NCBI GenBank assembly: GCA_973895155.1
Contig: OZ316893.1
Span: forward strand, 2,542,001 to 2,606,000
Origin: Marsupella aquatica
Taxonomy: Eukaryota > Marchantiophyta
DNA length: 64,000 nt
Reading direction: 5' to 3'
Shown: in pieces, positions 47,690 to 59,959 of the stretch
Numbering within the stretch: the first letter of the stretch is position 1
Layout: every line of letters starts with the position of its first letter
Notes under the pieces: model-generated
Database searches by the model: none
What the model saw: the letters and a program-made list of their open reading frames with translations, nothing else
What the model was told of the DNA's origin: nothing
Program-made: the position numbers and the translations under genes

Positions 47690-50329
47690 CGATGTCTTGT
47701 GGCAGTCAAAGTTAGAACGATCTTGGCTAAGTCTTTCGAAGAGTTTTGCGCGCAAGAAGGTGTTTGAGGGATCGGAATAGTGTCATCTCCGGGCCATGAT
47801 GCGGGCCATGATGTCACAAACTTTCATCTCTACATACAATATACTGCATGCTTTCTATTATTTCAGACACCTACCGAGATTGGGCATAATTTGGGCATAT
47901 TGCTGGTCCCGTGACCCTATCGATCGGTACCTGTTGATATTCTGACATGCATGATCGAACACTTTCTTGAATGAGTTTTTCTTCTAATTGTTCACCTGTT
48001 GCTCGGTCAAATGAATTGCAGTCCTCAGTGTCTATGGATTTCCTGCTCATACGTACGTTGTTCTCCTTTGAATGACTCTTTTTGGCATTTAAATTCGAGT
48101 TTTTGTGGCTGTAAAGTTCTGGACCGTCAGCATGGAAGACACTATTGACTTTTTGGTAAATAAATTCCTACATCGACTCTTCAGTACATTGTAATGCTTG
48201 TCAAGCTCGTCTCTATGGTATTGTGTAGGGTATTCTAGCTAGCCTATATTGGACCTGCCAAAGCAAGATCAAGAGCCAGGGATATACCGTCATCTGCACA
48301 TGGCCACATGTGCTATGGGGTATCTCCCACACACTTTGCCTTATCATGCAATCCAAAAAAAAGAATAATAATTAACAATAACCATGCATTGTACTCTCTG
48401 TGTCCCTAGGTCACCCAGGCCAGTATTTGTCCCAATGGGCAGGAGGACGGATGAATGAAATGAACCACGTCTCCTATAGGACCTTGACCAGCCAGGGAAT
48501 TTTCTGTGCATCAAAACTCAATCTAGTCTGAGGTCTATGACGTGCTGAATGTCTACTAAGCGGATTTAAGCTTGTCTCTTCTTTGCGTTAGATATGTACC
48601 GCTAGTCATGTACGTGGTCTGCTGGTGCAATAAACTACTTAATTTGTATTGTTTTTCTGCTATGACTAGCTTGGGCCTAATCAGTGCGTTTGGCTGGCCT
48701 TCTATTTGTCGGAAGAAAGAATTTGACAAATCTAAGCAGGGATAAATGCTCACATTAACCTAATTTGAGCCGACCGTAAATGCATATGTTACTCGCAGCT
48801 GTACACACAATCACGAAAGTTGAAAGCCTCCTAAATCTGTGAACCAGGCTCCTATTGATGGACGTGGACCTGGACCTATCTCAATTCCCGTCTCAAATGT
48901 GTAAATGAATGCTAGCAGTGGACTGAGTGATATTCTTCATGTAAGCTTGGTGCCTTGTTTGCATCATGCATTCAGAAGTTTCTCCTTTAGACTGTCTTCA
49001 TTTACGTACTGTTAGTAAACCCATTCCAAAATCGACCAACTAAGTTTGGTAGTCCTGATGATCGATGACCTCGTTTGGCAGATTCGACGTGAGTTGATCA
49101 TTGTTGAACTTTGAGGGCAAAGCAAAAAAAACTCCTTCCATTACAGCCTTGTGAGATATATGTTTTGGCAAGTGTGTTGGTTTCAAACCGGGCTGGCTGA
49201 CCAGTACAATTCTTCCCTGGGCATAGACGAGCATTTTGGGTCAGGATACAGCATTATCACCGTTTTTTTTATTCCTACCTAGCTAGTCAGAGGAGGTTGA
49301 AGAGATGATAGTATTTAGTGGTGTGGAAACTTTTGGAGAACTCCCTGAGAGGCGGCGTTCTCCTCTAACATTCCAAAGCTTTCCTCTAGATACTGTCTTC
49401 TCCAAAAAGAACAATTAAACTCCCCTTAGTTACTGTAGTTTCACACTTGTCACATACCATGCCACTACAGAAGTATTCACTCCATGAGGCTCTAGCCTAT
49501 ATTTTGGATATGATAAGTAGAGTTGGAATGCAGAAAATAACTATGCCCAGAATGCATAGCCTGCATAAATAGGGTAATAAAACCAGTGGCAAATTAATCC
49601 TTAGATTGGAAGTGAAATAAGACTGGCTCGGGGGTCTCACTATGTGGACGATTTTAGGCCCCTGACCCCCTAAAATGTAAGAAAAAATTGTTTTTCTCAA
49701 CCCCTATGAAGTTGAAATATTCTTAGAATATTCCAAAATTTTGGTTATAAGGACCCTAATGTTCTTATAAGTCTCAAAATTGGATTTAAAAGACCCTATT
49801 GTTCTCCTCAAAAAATTCTTAAGTTTTCCCTTTGAACAAATAAAATGACCCTAGACTTCGTCGCACGTGATGTGACATTTTTGTGGAAGTGAAACCCCCG
49901 AGAATATTCGAACCCACTGATTGACCTTGCTAGCTAACATTCAGATTTTAAACACATCCATGCTCACAAGCTAGCCTGGTGGGCACCCTGGGCCCTCACT
50001 AAGCGAAATGTAATGAGACATACCTGTGACCGAAGGCCCCCAAGTACCCCTTGTTATATTTTGGAAGAACATTAAAATGTATCTTGTTCGTTCTAAAAAG
50101 AATTTTCAGTCCTATATAAAATTTACCTATGTTATTATAATCAGATAGATTTGAGTATTTAAAACACCCTTCATTTGTTATAAAAAAAACTTTTGGGAAC
50201 AGATTCAATCATGAATGCACATTTTATTTAATGTACCATTAAGTGGCAAGTACACTAAACAAAGACATTGCCATATAATATTTGGCAATGTGTGAAAGCC
50301 ATTGGGGCTTTAGCACACAAACATCTAAT
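47690..50329. other. Spacer, no recognisable gene
   Basis: Short ORFs only. CCCTGGGCCCTCACT at 49986-50000 matches the hAT-like MITE end at 13,113, without a visible partner. The stretch 49,660-49,860 is AT-rich with repeated GACCCTA(A/T)TGTTCT. Confidence 0.5.
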
Positions 50330-50339
50330 CACTAGTACA

Positions 50340-50860
50340 TTATGAGGCCAATTTCCGATATGGACACCTTCGGATCCCTTTGTAAAATTTTTCCAAGAAA
50401 AACATCTCATCCGACTCTAAACGTATCGCAAATTCCGACTCTCAACCCATCGGATAACGACAATCGGAAGATAATCGGACTTTGCGATACAAAACTTAAC
50501 GCACTTTGCGTACCCAAAAATAACGGAAAATCAGCCGTCCGATGTTCTGCAAATCGGAAATGGAAGAGGGGAGCCGATACACTTCCGATCCACTTTCGAT
50601 ACGTAAAGAATCGGACTGTGGGTAACTTTGAATATCGCATATTGCGTATCAAAAGGTTACGCAAAGACCGTAAATAAAAGTATCGAACATACCGTTGTTA
50701 TAAAGATCGAAAATACCGTTACTAGAAGTATCGGAAAGACCGTAACCAAGGGTATCGGAAAGATCGATTCTCTGGGGATGGCAAATTCCGAGTTTGGGAG
50801 AATCGGACATTCAGATATTTTTAAGATCGGAGGAGTATCGGATAATTGAAGGGGTAAAAT
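50340..50860. repeat. Left subterminal TTCCGAT-type repeats
   Basis: There are many copies of TTCCGA(T/C), ATCGGAA(A/G) and TATCG(C/G)A in both orientations, plus variants such as TATCGGAAAGACCGT. In CACTA elements such subterminal motifs bind TnpA-type proteins. Confidence 0.85.
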
Positions 50861-51100
50861 TTCCGATTATTAATTTTGGGGGTGTGGGGGTTACAATGTT
50901 GGGATGCATGGAAGTGAGCATGGGTAGCAAGAATGGTAGTGAGACTCAAAAGGGGGAAACCCCTGCCATTATATATACAAAAGAGGATGGCCTCCTCTAG
51001 CATGGAAAGTACAACCTTTACATGTACAGGTGTATAATCCATCTCAACCTGCATGGTATCGTGGCCTACCTACAAATGGTCCTATGCTAAGCTACCTGGC

Positions 51101-53969
51101 CTATCCATATGTTGGTGCATGTCGTCCCTTCCTCTTCTTGGCACGAGGGCGATAACTCTCTGGTCGGGTAGTGGCATCTGGCACTAACCCTAGGAACCTA
51201 TCAATGACAGCATGAGATGCAGTTGCAGCTGTGGTGCTTGGAGCTATCGCGGTACCAACGTCACCAACATCACCTTCTAAGTCATGAGAAGGCACTGTAA
51301 CACCCCCAGCATCGGAGCAAGTATGAAATGATGCACTTCCACTACCCCCTTGGGCTGCAGAGTGGTGAGACCCTGCACCTCCACTAGCCCCTGACTGGTG
51401 AGATGGAGTCCCATCACCAATGCCACCAACTGCAGTCCCACTCACCCTGTTGGCCCTTGAATGACCACGAGCAGTGCTCCCACCCCCAGTAGCCCCTCCA
51501 CCACTAGCCCCTGAATGGCGAGAACCATTCCCGCCAACAACCCCTGAATGGCGGCGAGAACCACCATGGGGCCCACTACCAACCCCCCCACCAGACCCAG
51601 GCCTGTGAGAACCACTATGGGCCCCAGTTCTACCCCGCCCACCAGCACCTACAGATCGATCAAAACCGCCCCGGCGCCCACTACCACTTGTCCCAACACC
51701 ACCTCCAGCAGCTGTAGCACCCCCACTACCTCCTGCTGCTCTACGGCCACCTACATCACCATCAGTCCTCCGTCTAGAATGACTACCTCGAGTCCCTCGG
51801 GATGTGCCGCCAATCAAGCGAACAGGGGTGGGTGCCACACTCCCCTCCTCAGCCTCAGACTCTGAATCTGAGGCCCCCGAACCCTCCTCGGCTGAGTCCA
51901 AACCCTCCGACTCCTCATTTGACTCCTACATACATGTAAGCAACCATGAACCCAAGTGTTAGTGTTGAAAATGACCTACAAGGGAGTGATTATAACCATG
52001 TTGCATCAAAGGTTAGAAATATGGTTTTCAATTGTGCATATACTTACCGACCCCAACTCGTCCTGCATGTGAAGTTTCAGAGCCCGCGTTCCAAATTTCT
52101 TAGCCAACTCTCTCTCAGGTGGCAAGATTGGGCGTCCATGCTCTCGCTCCTGCACCATACTCAAGATAATAATTAACCCCCCTCCCCGGCAAATGAGAAT
52201 AAAATTGAAACCCCCCATTACTTGAAATACATTATTTTAAAAGTTAATCCCTACCAAATCCCCCACATTACTTAATGAATAATAATCCCTACCTAGCCCC
52301 ACACATTACTTAGAAAAATTCCCTAACACCCCCACATCCCTTTCAACTCATGGGTATCACTACCCACTCTACCTATATAAAATACTCCCTTATTATCGTG
52401 GCCTAACTATCGCAAAAAGCAACGACAACCTAAGCCCGACACTCCTTAAAAAAAACAAACCCCCCGGCGTGGCCTAAAACAGTCAAATATTCAAAATTTT
52501 GAATTTTTCCAATGCTTCCCTAATCGGACCCCTCCACCCTAAACCCCAAAACCTAAGGTCCGATGCAGGGTCCGATTCTCAGGTAATCGGACCATAATCG
52601 GAAGCCTTGCGTCCAAAACCCATAAGAGAGAGTCCCACTCCATTTCCGACTCTTCAGCAATCGGAATAGAATCGGAAACAGAAAAAAATAAGGACACATC
52701 AAAACTTGCGATACAGGCTCGATAACAAACGCACAGGGATAAGAGGGGAGGTCTGGGAGGACTTATGCAGGCATAGCCAAGGTTGTGCCTGAGGTGATCA
52801 GGGAGAGGGAGGACCCAATTTCAAGGTGAAAATTCAGCAAGGAGGCGAGCAAGGAGGAGGGGAGCAGAGGACTTACAAACTCTGCTTTGAGACGATGCGC
52901 TCCACCCTGCCCCATTCGGTGAGTAACTGCAGGTCTCTTCTCCACCCTCTCAATTGCATTTTGAATGTAAAGTGGAGGGTCTCCAAGCAGTGCTAATTTG
53001 GCCTCCCATTCCATTAAGTTTTGCTGCAGGAGGGGGATGTCAACAGTCTGTCCTGAAAGGACCCTCTTCTCTGCCTCATCGAGCTCAGCCTGCCAGTGAC
53101 GTCTCGCTTGCCAAGCACGAACCTGTAGCTCAGCATCAATCCAAGCAGACCAGGCATCAGCTGGTATCTCATCCGGGGGATCTCTCTGCCTGATCACCTC
53201 TACCTCCTCCTTACAATCTGCCAGGTACTTCCTCATCTTTTCTCTCACATTATTACGTCTATCTGCAAGTGAACGTGAGATCTTCTTATTCAGCCATCGA
53301 TCATCCAGGAAGCAGCCATTACAGAATCGCTCCTTCACTTGCTCCCTTGCTTGAAATTTCTCCTCTTCTTTCTTCTTCCCCCAGTAATCTAAGGGGCTGA
53401 AATTTGCCCTCAACACCTGCCCTAGCTGACTTCTGAACAAATTGTAGCTCTTTGTCATCGGAGCTCCTCCCTTATTAATGAACAATTTTGGCCGTTTGGC
53501 CCTTAGTTTCCTCTGCTCGTAGCCTCTCTTCCTCAATCCTTGCCCTCTCTGCAGCTCGAGCCTCCTTTCTAAGCCTCTTCTCTCTTTCTTGTGGTGAGAG
53601 GGCCTCCACTGGCCTGCCTTTCCTCTCCTCCTTCCTCTTTCTTTTTTTCTCCTTTCCTTTCTCTAGCCTCTCCATGAAAGCCTTCTCTGCTTCACTTATG
53701 GCAGATTTCCTGGATTCGTCAATCAGGCCCTGGGTCAATTGAGCTGCTATGGCCGCAGCTTCAGCAGACAGGCCTGCTTGCCTCTTGAAAATCTCTGCCA
53801 TAATGTCCGAGATCTGTTGTGACGGCCCTGCTCCATCTCCACCCACCCTGGCTGCTCCGTCTCCTCCCCCCCCAGCCGTGCCATTCCCCTCCATAGCCTC
53901 GACCTCCAATGCGTGCTCCTCCACTTTGTGTTCACTCAGCAGCTCCTCCCAAGTTGCATCCGAAACCAA
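51101..53969 (-). CDS. TnpA-like element protein, three exons, with a frame break
   Basis: Exon 1 runs 53969-52877, exon 2 52149-52048 and exon 3 51925-51101. The two donors are GTAAGT and the acceptors GTGCAG and TATGTAG; all junctions are phase 0. Exon 1 encodes an acidic start, a Gly-rich stretch and a Lys/Glu/Arg-rich coiled-coil-like segment, then W/K-rich helices (LGQVLRANFSPLDYWGKK...NRR-like ADRRNNVREKMRKYL). Exon 2 encodes ER-x-HGRP-x-LPPEREL. Exon 3 has an acidic SDSESEAEEG run and a long Gly/Ser/His/Arg-rich tail. The arrangement recalls TnpA/Transposase_24-type proteins that bind subterminal repeats, but similarity is only by pattern. Exon 1 needs a frame change within 53475-53536, where two long frames overlap. 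Confidence 0.6.
52550..52720. promoter_or_regulatory. Internal cluster of (A)ATCGGA motifs
   Basis: AATCGGACC, GTCCGATTCTC, AATCGGAAG, TTTCCGACTC and AATCGGAAA recur within intron 1 of the TnpA-like gene. They are the same boxes as at the element ends, so they may be an internal binding site for the element protein or a relic of an earlier terminus. Confidence 0.55.
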
Positions 53970-53974
53970 GCCCG

Positions 53975-54944
53975 ATACAAAGATATTCGTACTTTAGTCG
54001 GGAAAAGTACCAAACCCTATTGTGCCCTCCATCCGACTTTTTAAGAATCGGAACATCCGATACTTGAACTATCGAAAACGGGATCGAAAATAGCGATGCT
54101 TAAAGTATCGGACCCCTCTTCCAATATGATCAGACTTAGCTTGTCCATTATTTTTTATGCCTTTAAGGATGGATTTATAATAAGTTAGTCAATGGGGGGG
54201 GGGTTGGGGATGTGGTAAGGAAATGTAAGTTTAGTTGATGTGAAAACTTGCATTGTAATTGTAGGCCTGGTTGAGTAGCCGGATTTTGTTTGGGCGGTGG
54301 GGTTCTTGAATAAAAGCCGGTTATAGGTGCGGTAACGTCCCCCTTACAACAACATACTTTTGGGGTTGAACGGTATGATCATTGACCCACTCACATTAAA
54401 AGTTTTGACAAATTTGTCCACCTTGTATGTGGATTTAATTTTGGGGGCCAAACAAAGTTAACCTCATGTGCGTGTATTGTGCAGTATTTTTTTGCGGAGG
54501 GTTGGGTCGTTCTCTTTGTTTGTATTTTTGTAGGTCCATTTTTGCAATGCATTATGCATCGCGATAGGCCGTGCATCCGAAAGGTATGATATACTCCCTT
54601 TATCATTTGGAGGTGAGCACAGTATATATTTGGCTAAAGTTTTTTCATTGATGGCCACAATATATAGTGGATATGATTCTATGGGGACATATGTATAGAT
54701 AAATTCTGATGGTATTCCTTTAATTGTGCAGGCATTTCGGATATTGTCTTAGCATATATTCTAAGGCCAAGATCCTAGTAGGCATTGTTCAGTGCGGATA
54801 TCATTTAGGTAAGATGCACAGTCATTATTTTTAATTATTCGCTTAGTGTAAACTAGGTTCCAATCTTGACATATTGTATTTAGGGTACTTAATATGAGTG
54901 GGAAAGATTTTTGACATGTGATTAATTTTCACATTGATGGGCAG
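53975..54944. promoter_or_regulatory. Divergent promoter region of the CACTA element
   Basis: This is the ~970-bp interval between the start of the leftward gene (53969) and the rightward first exon (54945). At 54,020-54,110 it carries GAATCGGAAC, ATCCGATAC, TATCGAAAAC and TATCGGACC boxes like the terminal ones. A G10 tract lies at 54,196. The shared motifs suggest autoregulation by the element's own DNA-binding protein, as known for maize TnpA on the Spm promoter. Confidence 0.5.
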
Positions 54945-56264
54945 ATGTCAAATTCTGGGAGTTCCGAGTCAGATTCTGACTCGGACTCGTCATCTTCTGA
55001 GGGGGACATTCCTCCCCCCCCCCCCCCCCTCGGAGGCCGCATCATCCTCCTCCTCCTCTAGGCCCCATTCCATGTTGGTGTGTGCGATGTAAGGGAATGG
55101 TGGTTCGTCAAGCTTGGGAGTGTATTGAGCATATTGAGAATTATGGGCAACACCAACCTGATTTACCAGGACATTCAGCTCACCAGGTATGCACCCCATA
55201 CTCTCATCCCACACATTTCAATGAAGGAAACATAATTTGCCACTTACAATCATGGCCACTATCATCATATATTTATTAATTTTGGATTTTTTTTGAATGA
55301 ATAGGTGCCCCGTAGGCCCCCTCCTCCATTGATCTCTAAAGAGCTATGGCTAGACACATTCTTGGCTAGTGCAAGACGGATGCTTGCATCAACATCTACA
55401 CCCCCTCCTCCTGCCCCGTGCCCCAATGGTGAGGGCGGGAGTGTACCTGTAGCAAGGGTGGAGGACATTGAGCAAGGTGACCTGGAGGTACCTCCATCTA
55501 GGGTTTTACGCACCGGCCCACGCTCCCATAGGCATAGGAGACATTATGAACCATTGGGCACTCGTGAGTCTCAAGACCCAAACTTGGTAGGTCCGCCTAT
55601 GATGAAGCCAGGTGAGGGTTATGTGGTAGTGGAGGGTAGGTTGGGATTGTCATATCTCACTGGAAAGGCGTTGCCTCTTGTGAAGGACTTCTTGTCTGAG
55701 ATATTCAAAATCCCTCAAGGCATACCCACTAATGCCCCTATAGAGATATGGGGCCGTCATTGGATAGTGCAGTCATCTTCCCTTGGTGCTGATGTAGGAT
55801 TTGGGTTATTTGCTTTGGAGGACATTGTGGTCCATCCAAAGCCATGGCGAAGAGGTTATGATGGGGAACACTTATTTCCTTATATTGGCCCTATATACAC
55901 TGCCAAGAATTGGAACATTATTTTACGGCAACAACCATCATGGGGAGTGTATGCATTGCAAATGGAATCCGATCCGGATGAGGTCCTCAAGAGGCCTTGG
56001 CATTGTAGGATGATTGATGGTGATCCTGTGCGATGTGATAACATCGTTGGGTATATCAATAGTACCAAAGGGAGAGGACGAGGACTTCAACCAAATGTAG
56101 AGTGGGTTCAGATTCTTGGGGCACTGCCACCACCTTACTATGTGAAGCATATGGATGACCATGTTATGACTGTAGCCATTAGGACTATTAGGGCTGGTGA
56201 GGAACTCTTTTGTGACTATGATTGGAACGCGCCTAAGATGGCCATACGGTGTCGTCCTTCATAG
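54945..56264 (+). CDS. Transposon-borne SET-domain protein with Cys-rich first exon
   Basis: Exon 1 (54945-55186) encodes a Ser/Asp-rich start, a poly-Pro run and a Cys cluster (PCWCVRCKG...ECIEH) like the zinc-binding start of CACTA transposases. Exon 2 (55305-56264) encodes ~319 residues. Its C-terminal half shows SET motifs: GFGLFALEDI (~165), FPYIG (~191), CDNIVGYINSTKG (~244, in place of the usual NHSC) and IRAGEELFCDYDW (~295). SET proteins methylate lysines using S-adenosylmethionine. The Cys after NH is lost, so activity is open. The intron (GT...TAG) joins phase 0 to phase 0 only if one base is added to the C16 tract at 55014-55029; as written that tract shifts the frame to an early stop. 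It ends at TAG 56264, ~190 bp before the transposase exon. Confidence 0.8.
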
Positions 56265-56451
56265 CACATACAAACATGTGTATATGTTCACTTTTATAAA
56301 AATATTACTTGAGTCATTCTCTAATTGGTTTCAAGAGCTATGGAGTCTTTTGACTCATTCATATATGGATGTCTCAATTGTTGGTTGAGAGACCTGGACT
56401 TATATCATTCTCATTGTTTTCTTTTGTGTATGATAGAATGCATTTGTTCAG

Positions 56452-59400
56452 CCAGATATTGAGGTATTATCACGAGCTGTGCGACAACATCTCCTTCAGG
56501 CCATGGATGGTAGGCAAGGGGGTCAACCTTTTGAGGATATGGACATTCCACATGAACTACCTAATGCTACCCAAGAAAGAGTGGATGAGGACCGGGCTAT
56601 GGATGAGTTGATGCACCAATTCATGGATGCAGATGAGGGTGATCCCCGGGGTGATCATGACCCAGGTGACTGGGAGGACATTGACTTACCTCCTCCTCAT
56701 AGGCATACTCCTTCACGGAATCGACACTTGCACCAGTGGGAGGAGGCTCAAGAGCATGCACAGACTCGTCTTTTTGAGGGGTCTAGATTATCTCGTCTTT
56801 CAGCAATCATGTTATTACTGAACTTGCAGCAAAGACATGGAGCAAGCAACTTGCTTCTTGATGATATTTTCAGGACATTGCATGATCGTATGTTACCAGA
56901 GGGGAATAACTTGCCAGCATCATGGAAAGAGGCAAAGAAAGTGTTGAAGTCCGTAGGCCTCAAGTATGAGGTCATACATGCTTGTGTGAATGATTGTGTT
57001 TTGTTCAGGAAGGAGCACTCAAATGCTCTTACATGCATGTCCTGTGTGCAACGCGCCAAGATATCGTGAGGATATGTTGACAGGAAGAGTACCTCAAAAG
57101 GTTATGAGGTACTTTCCCCTTATTCCTCGTTTGTGTCACCAGTTTCGATGTGCAGAGTTGGCTAAGTATATGGTATGGCATTCCCAACACCGTTCAGACA
57201 CTACTCAGGATCCAACCATGCGCATGATGGTTGACTCTCCTGCAAACAGATTTGTGGAAGAGCGTTGGGGTGAGTTCAAGACTGACCCTCGTCATGTTCG
57301 CCTTGGTTTGGCATCAGACGGCATTAGCCCATTTGCACTGGCCGGCAAGGCCAAACCATACTCTGTATGGCCAGTAGTCCTCACTAACTACAACATCCCA
57401 CCATGGATGGCCATGAAGAAGGGTCATTTGCTCCTATCTATGATTATTCCTGGCCCTAAGCAAGTGAAGAAGATTGATGTATACTTGCAACCGTTGATTG
57501 AGGAGCTACAGAAACTTTGGGGGGGAGTGGATTGCTATGATGGTCGAGTGCATACAGGGGGCTTACCCCGTGAGTTTCAGCTCAAAGCCATTCTTATGTG
57601 GACCATGCATGATCTTCCAGGTACCCAACTCTTTATAAATTAAGTATGGCTTGTGCAGCTACCCATATATATATATATCGTTCTGTTTATTTTTTTTCCC
57701 TTTGGTTTGGTTTCAAAACTTAATGGGTTTTAATTTGTGACCATTGTTTGTGAAGGGTTTGGATATATTTCTGGCTTGCAAACTTTTGGATATCGTGCTT
57801 GCCCAACTTGTGGACCAGACTTGGAGGGAGTGGCACACCCAAAGTCTACCACCCTGCGGAAGATAGTTTACATTGGTCACACAAAGTATCTTCCTGAGGG
57901 GCATGACTGGAGGTATGATCCATTTTTGTATGACACGGATGAGGGCCAGCCAGACACAAGACCTCAACCTTTACCGAAGGACCCAATATATTGGAAGGAG
58001 GTATGGGAGAGGGTGACTGATCCAGATGACCCATTACCCTTGGCTAGATGTGGCATGACCCGTTTGTCTGCATTGGCACAACTTCCATATTGGGAACACA
58101 TGCCGATAAATCATCTATTGGACCCTATGCATATTGAGGGGAATGTTGGGAGGTCATTGATCCGCCATCTATATGGAGAGAAAAACAACAATTGGAGGGA
58201 GAGTTGTGAGGAGATGGGGATGCATGGCCTTCATGGTTTTTGGCCATCTATGGACCCTGACCCTCCCCTTACTATCCATCCCCCATGGGTTTTCACAAGG
58301 AGTGAGCGAATAGAGTTTCGCAAGCGGATAGGGTCAATGCGGTTTCCTACAGGGTATGGTGCCAATCTTCGCAAGGCATTTGGTGGAGATGACTCTCCAA
58401 AATGGCCAGCTTTCTTGAAGACCCACGATTATCATCGTCTATTGCAGCACGTTATTCCAGTTGCTATTATTGGATTGGGCAGCGAGGATCTTCGGGATGC
58501 ACTTTGGTCATTGGGTAGATTGTTGAGATGGGTTTGTCAAAAGGAGGTCAACGAGGGAGAGATTGCTGCCATGGAGGTATTTGGAGTGGAGGTTGTGTGC
58601 AAGTTGGAGCGAGCACTCCCTCCTTCCTTCTTTGATGGTCAAGTTCATTTTCTTGTACATCTAGTGCGTGAAGTAGCCATTGCAGGCCCAGTACATTGTC
58701 GTTGGATGTATTGGGTAGAGCAATTCATGGGAGTCATGAAATCATATGTATCAAACCGTGCTAGGGTGGAAGGTAGCATTGCCGAACGTCACCTTGGAGC
58801 AGAGAGTATGTTCTATTGTACGAACATTGTGGCTACACTTGATCCAAATGCTCCAAGGGGTTGGATAGATGAGTCAGCACGAGAGGCAGATTATGAAGAG
58901 GATAGACTCACTGGAGCAAAGGGAGAACGACTACTAGGCTCTGCTGAACGTCTGCAACTCACCACATTCATGTTGTATAACTCACCAGAGATTGCAGGGG
59001 AGTGGATTGCATTTTAGGAGGAGGAGAAGAGTAATAGTCGTCGGCCACGCCTCTTCCCCAAGTTTCTCCCATATATGAAGGAGAAGTTGACAGAGATTGA
59101 TGCCTTGTTGGGTCAGGGTGAGAGTGTTTTGCACTTTCCGAAGGTCACCAATGACATTCGCACCCTTGTTCATGGTCCATTACTCATGGTCACCACTCGA
59201 ACAGCCATGTGGTCAAAGGGGAGGCATTTTTGAATCCAACATCTTGATATGAAGAGAGCAGCAACACAAGATTGTGGGGTGATGGGGTGGTTCACCCAAG
59301 AGTCACAAAGTAGCACTTCTGACCGGAATCCAATACGTTCAACTGTGGCCCACTATGGGAAGATAGAGGAGATTCTTATCGTAAATTATCATGCCCATAC

Positions 59401-59710
59401 AACCTTGGAGGAGGTGGTGTTCAAGTGCAAATAGTTTCGGATGAATCTTGTTGGCCATAATCGGACCTGTGAAGAAGATGCATGTGGGTTCACACGATTG
59501 AAGACCAGTGCAACTAGTGTCATTAGTTCCAATTGGAGGACCTCAGATCCATTTGCATTTTCCCATCATTTGGAGCAATCTTTCTATCTTCCTTATCCGA
59601 ATGACCCAGAGTGGTCCATTGTTATGCCTTACATCCCTCGCTCACGATCCATTGTTCAAGACAAGCCAAGTGTAGTTGTAGTAGAGGATTTGGACCCCTC
59701 ATTACAATAG
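56452..59710 (+). pseudogene. TNP2-type CACTA transposase, disrupted
   Basis: The reading frame begins after a CAG acceptor at 56450-56451 (PDIEVLSRAV...) or at ATG 56503. An intron at 57621-57755 splits HDLPG|FGYISG. Recognisable parts: NDCVLFRKE then ACPVCNAPRYRED, the Transposase_21 core (LTNYNIPPWMAMK, YDGRVHTGG, FGYISG...CPTCGP, LLDPMHIEGNVG), a DUF4218-like segment (ALPPSFFDGQVHFLVHL, RWMYWVEQFMGVMKSYV) and a DUF4216-like segment (TQDCGVM...VFKCK). Breaks: one +1-type frameshift between ~57005 and 57040, and in-frame stops at 59015-59017 (TAG), 59231-59233 (TGA) and 59432-59434 (TAG), after which the homologous frame continues. At least two stops fit single C-to-T or G-to-A changes (Arg and Trp positions). 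It normally binds and cuts element ends; this copy should not make full-length protein. Confidence 0.92.
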
Positions 59711-59959
59711 ATGCGACCTAGGTAAAACCCCTATATGTTTTATCTTCATGGATATCATATACATTTTGTCATGTCATTTCACACATGCCCAAAGATTCAT
59801 TGGTTGGATATGATTTTGGATACAACTGTATATAGTCCCTTGACACAATCCAAATTGCAATCCCTAAGTAATATATGCATTTGAGTCACGTCCATTTATT
59901 CCCGATACCATTTCCCATGCTTAAAACAATGGAAGCCCATCCTTGTTCAAATCTTGACC

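Noticed and set aside
51548-51865. Thr/Pro-rich plus-strand ORF
   Set aside because: Antisense shadow of the Gly/Ser-rich exon 3 of the TnpA-like gene.
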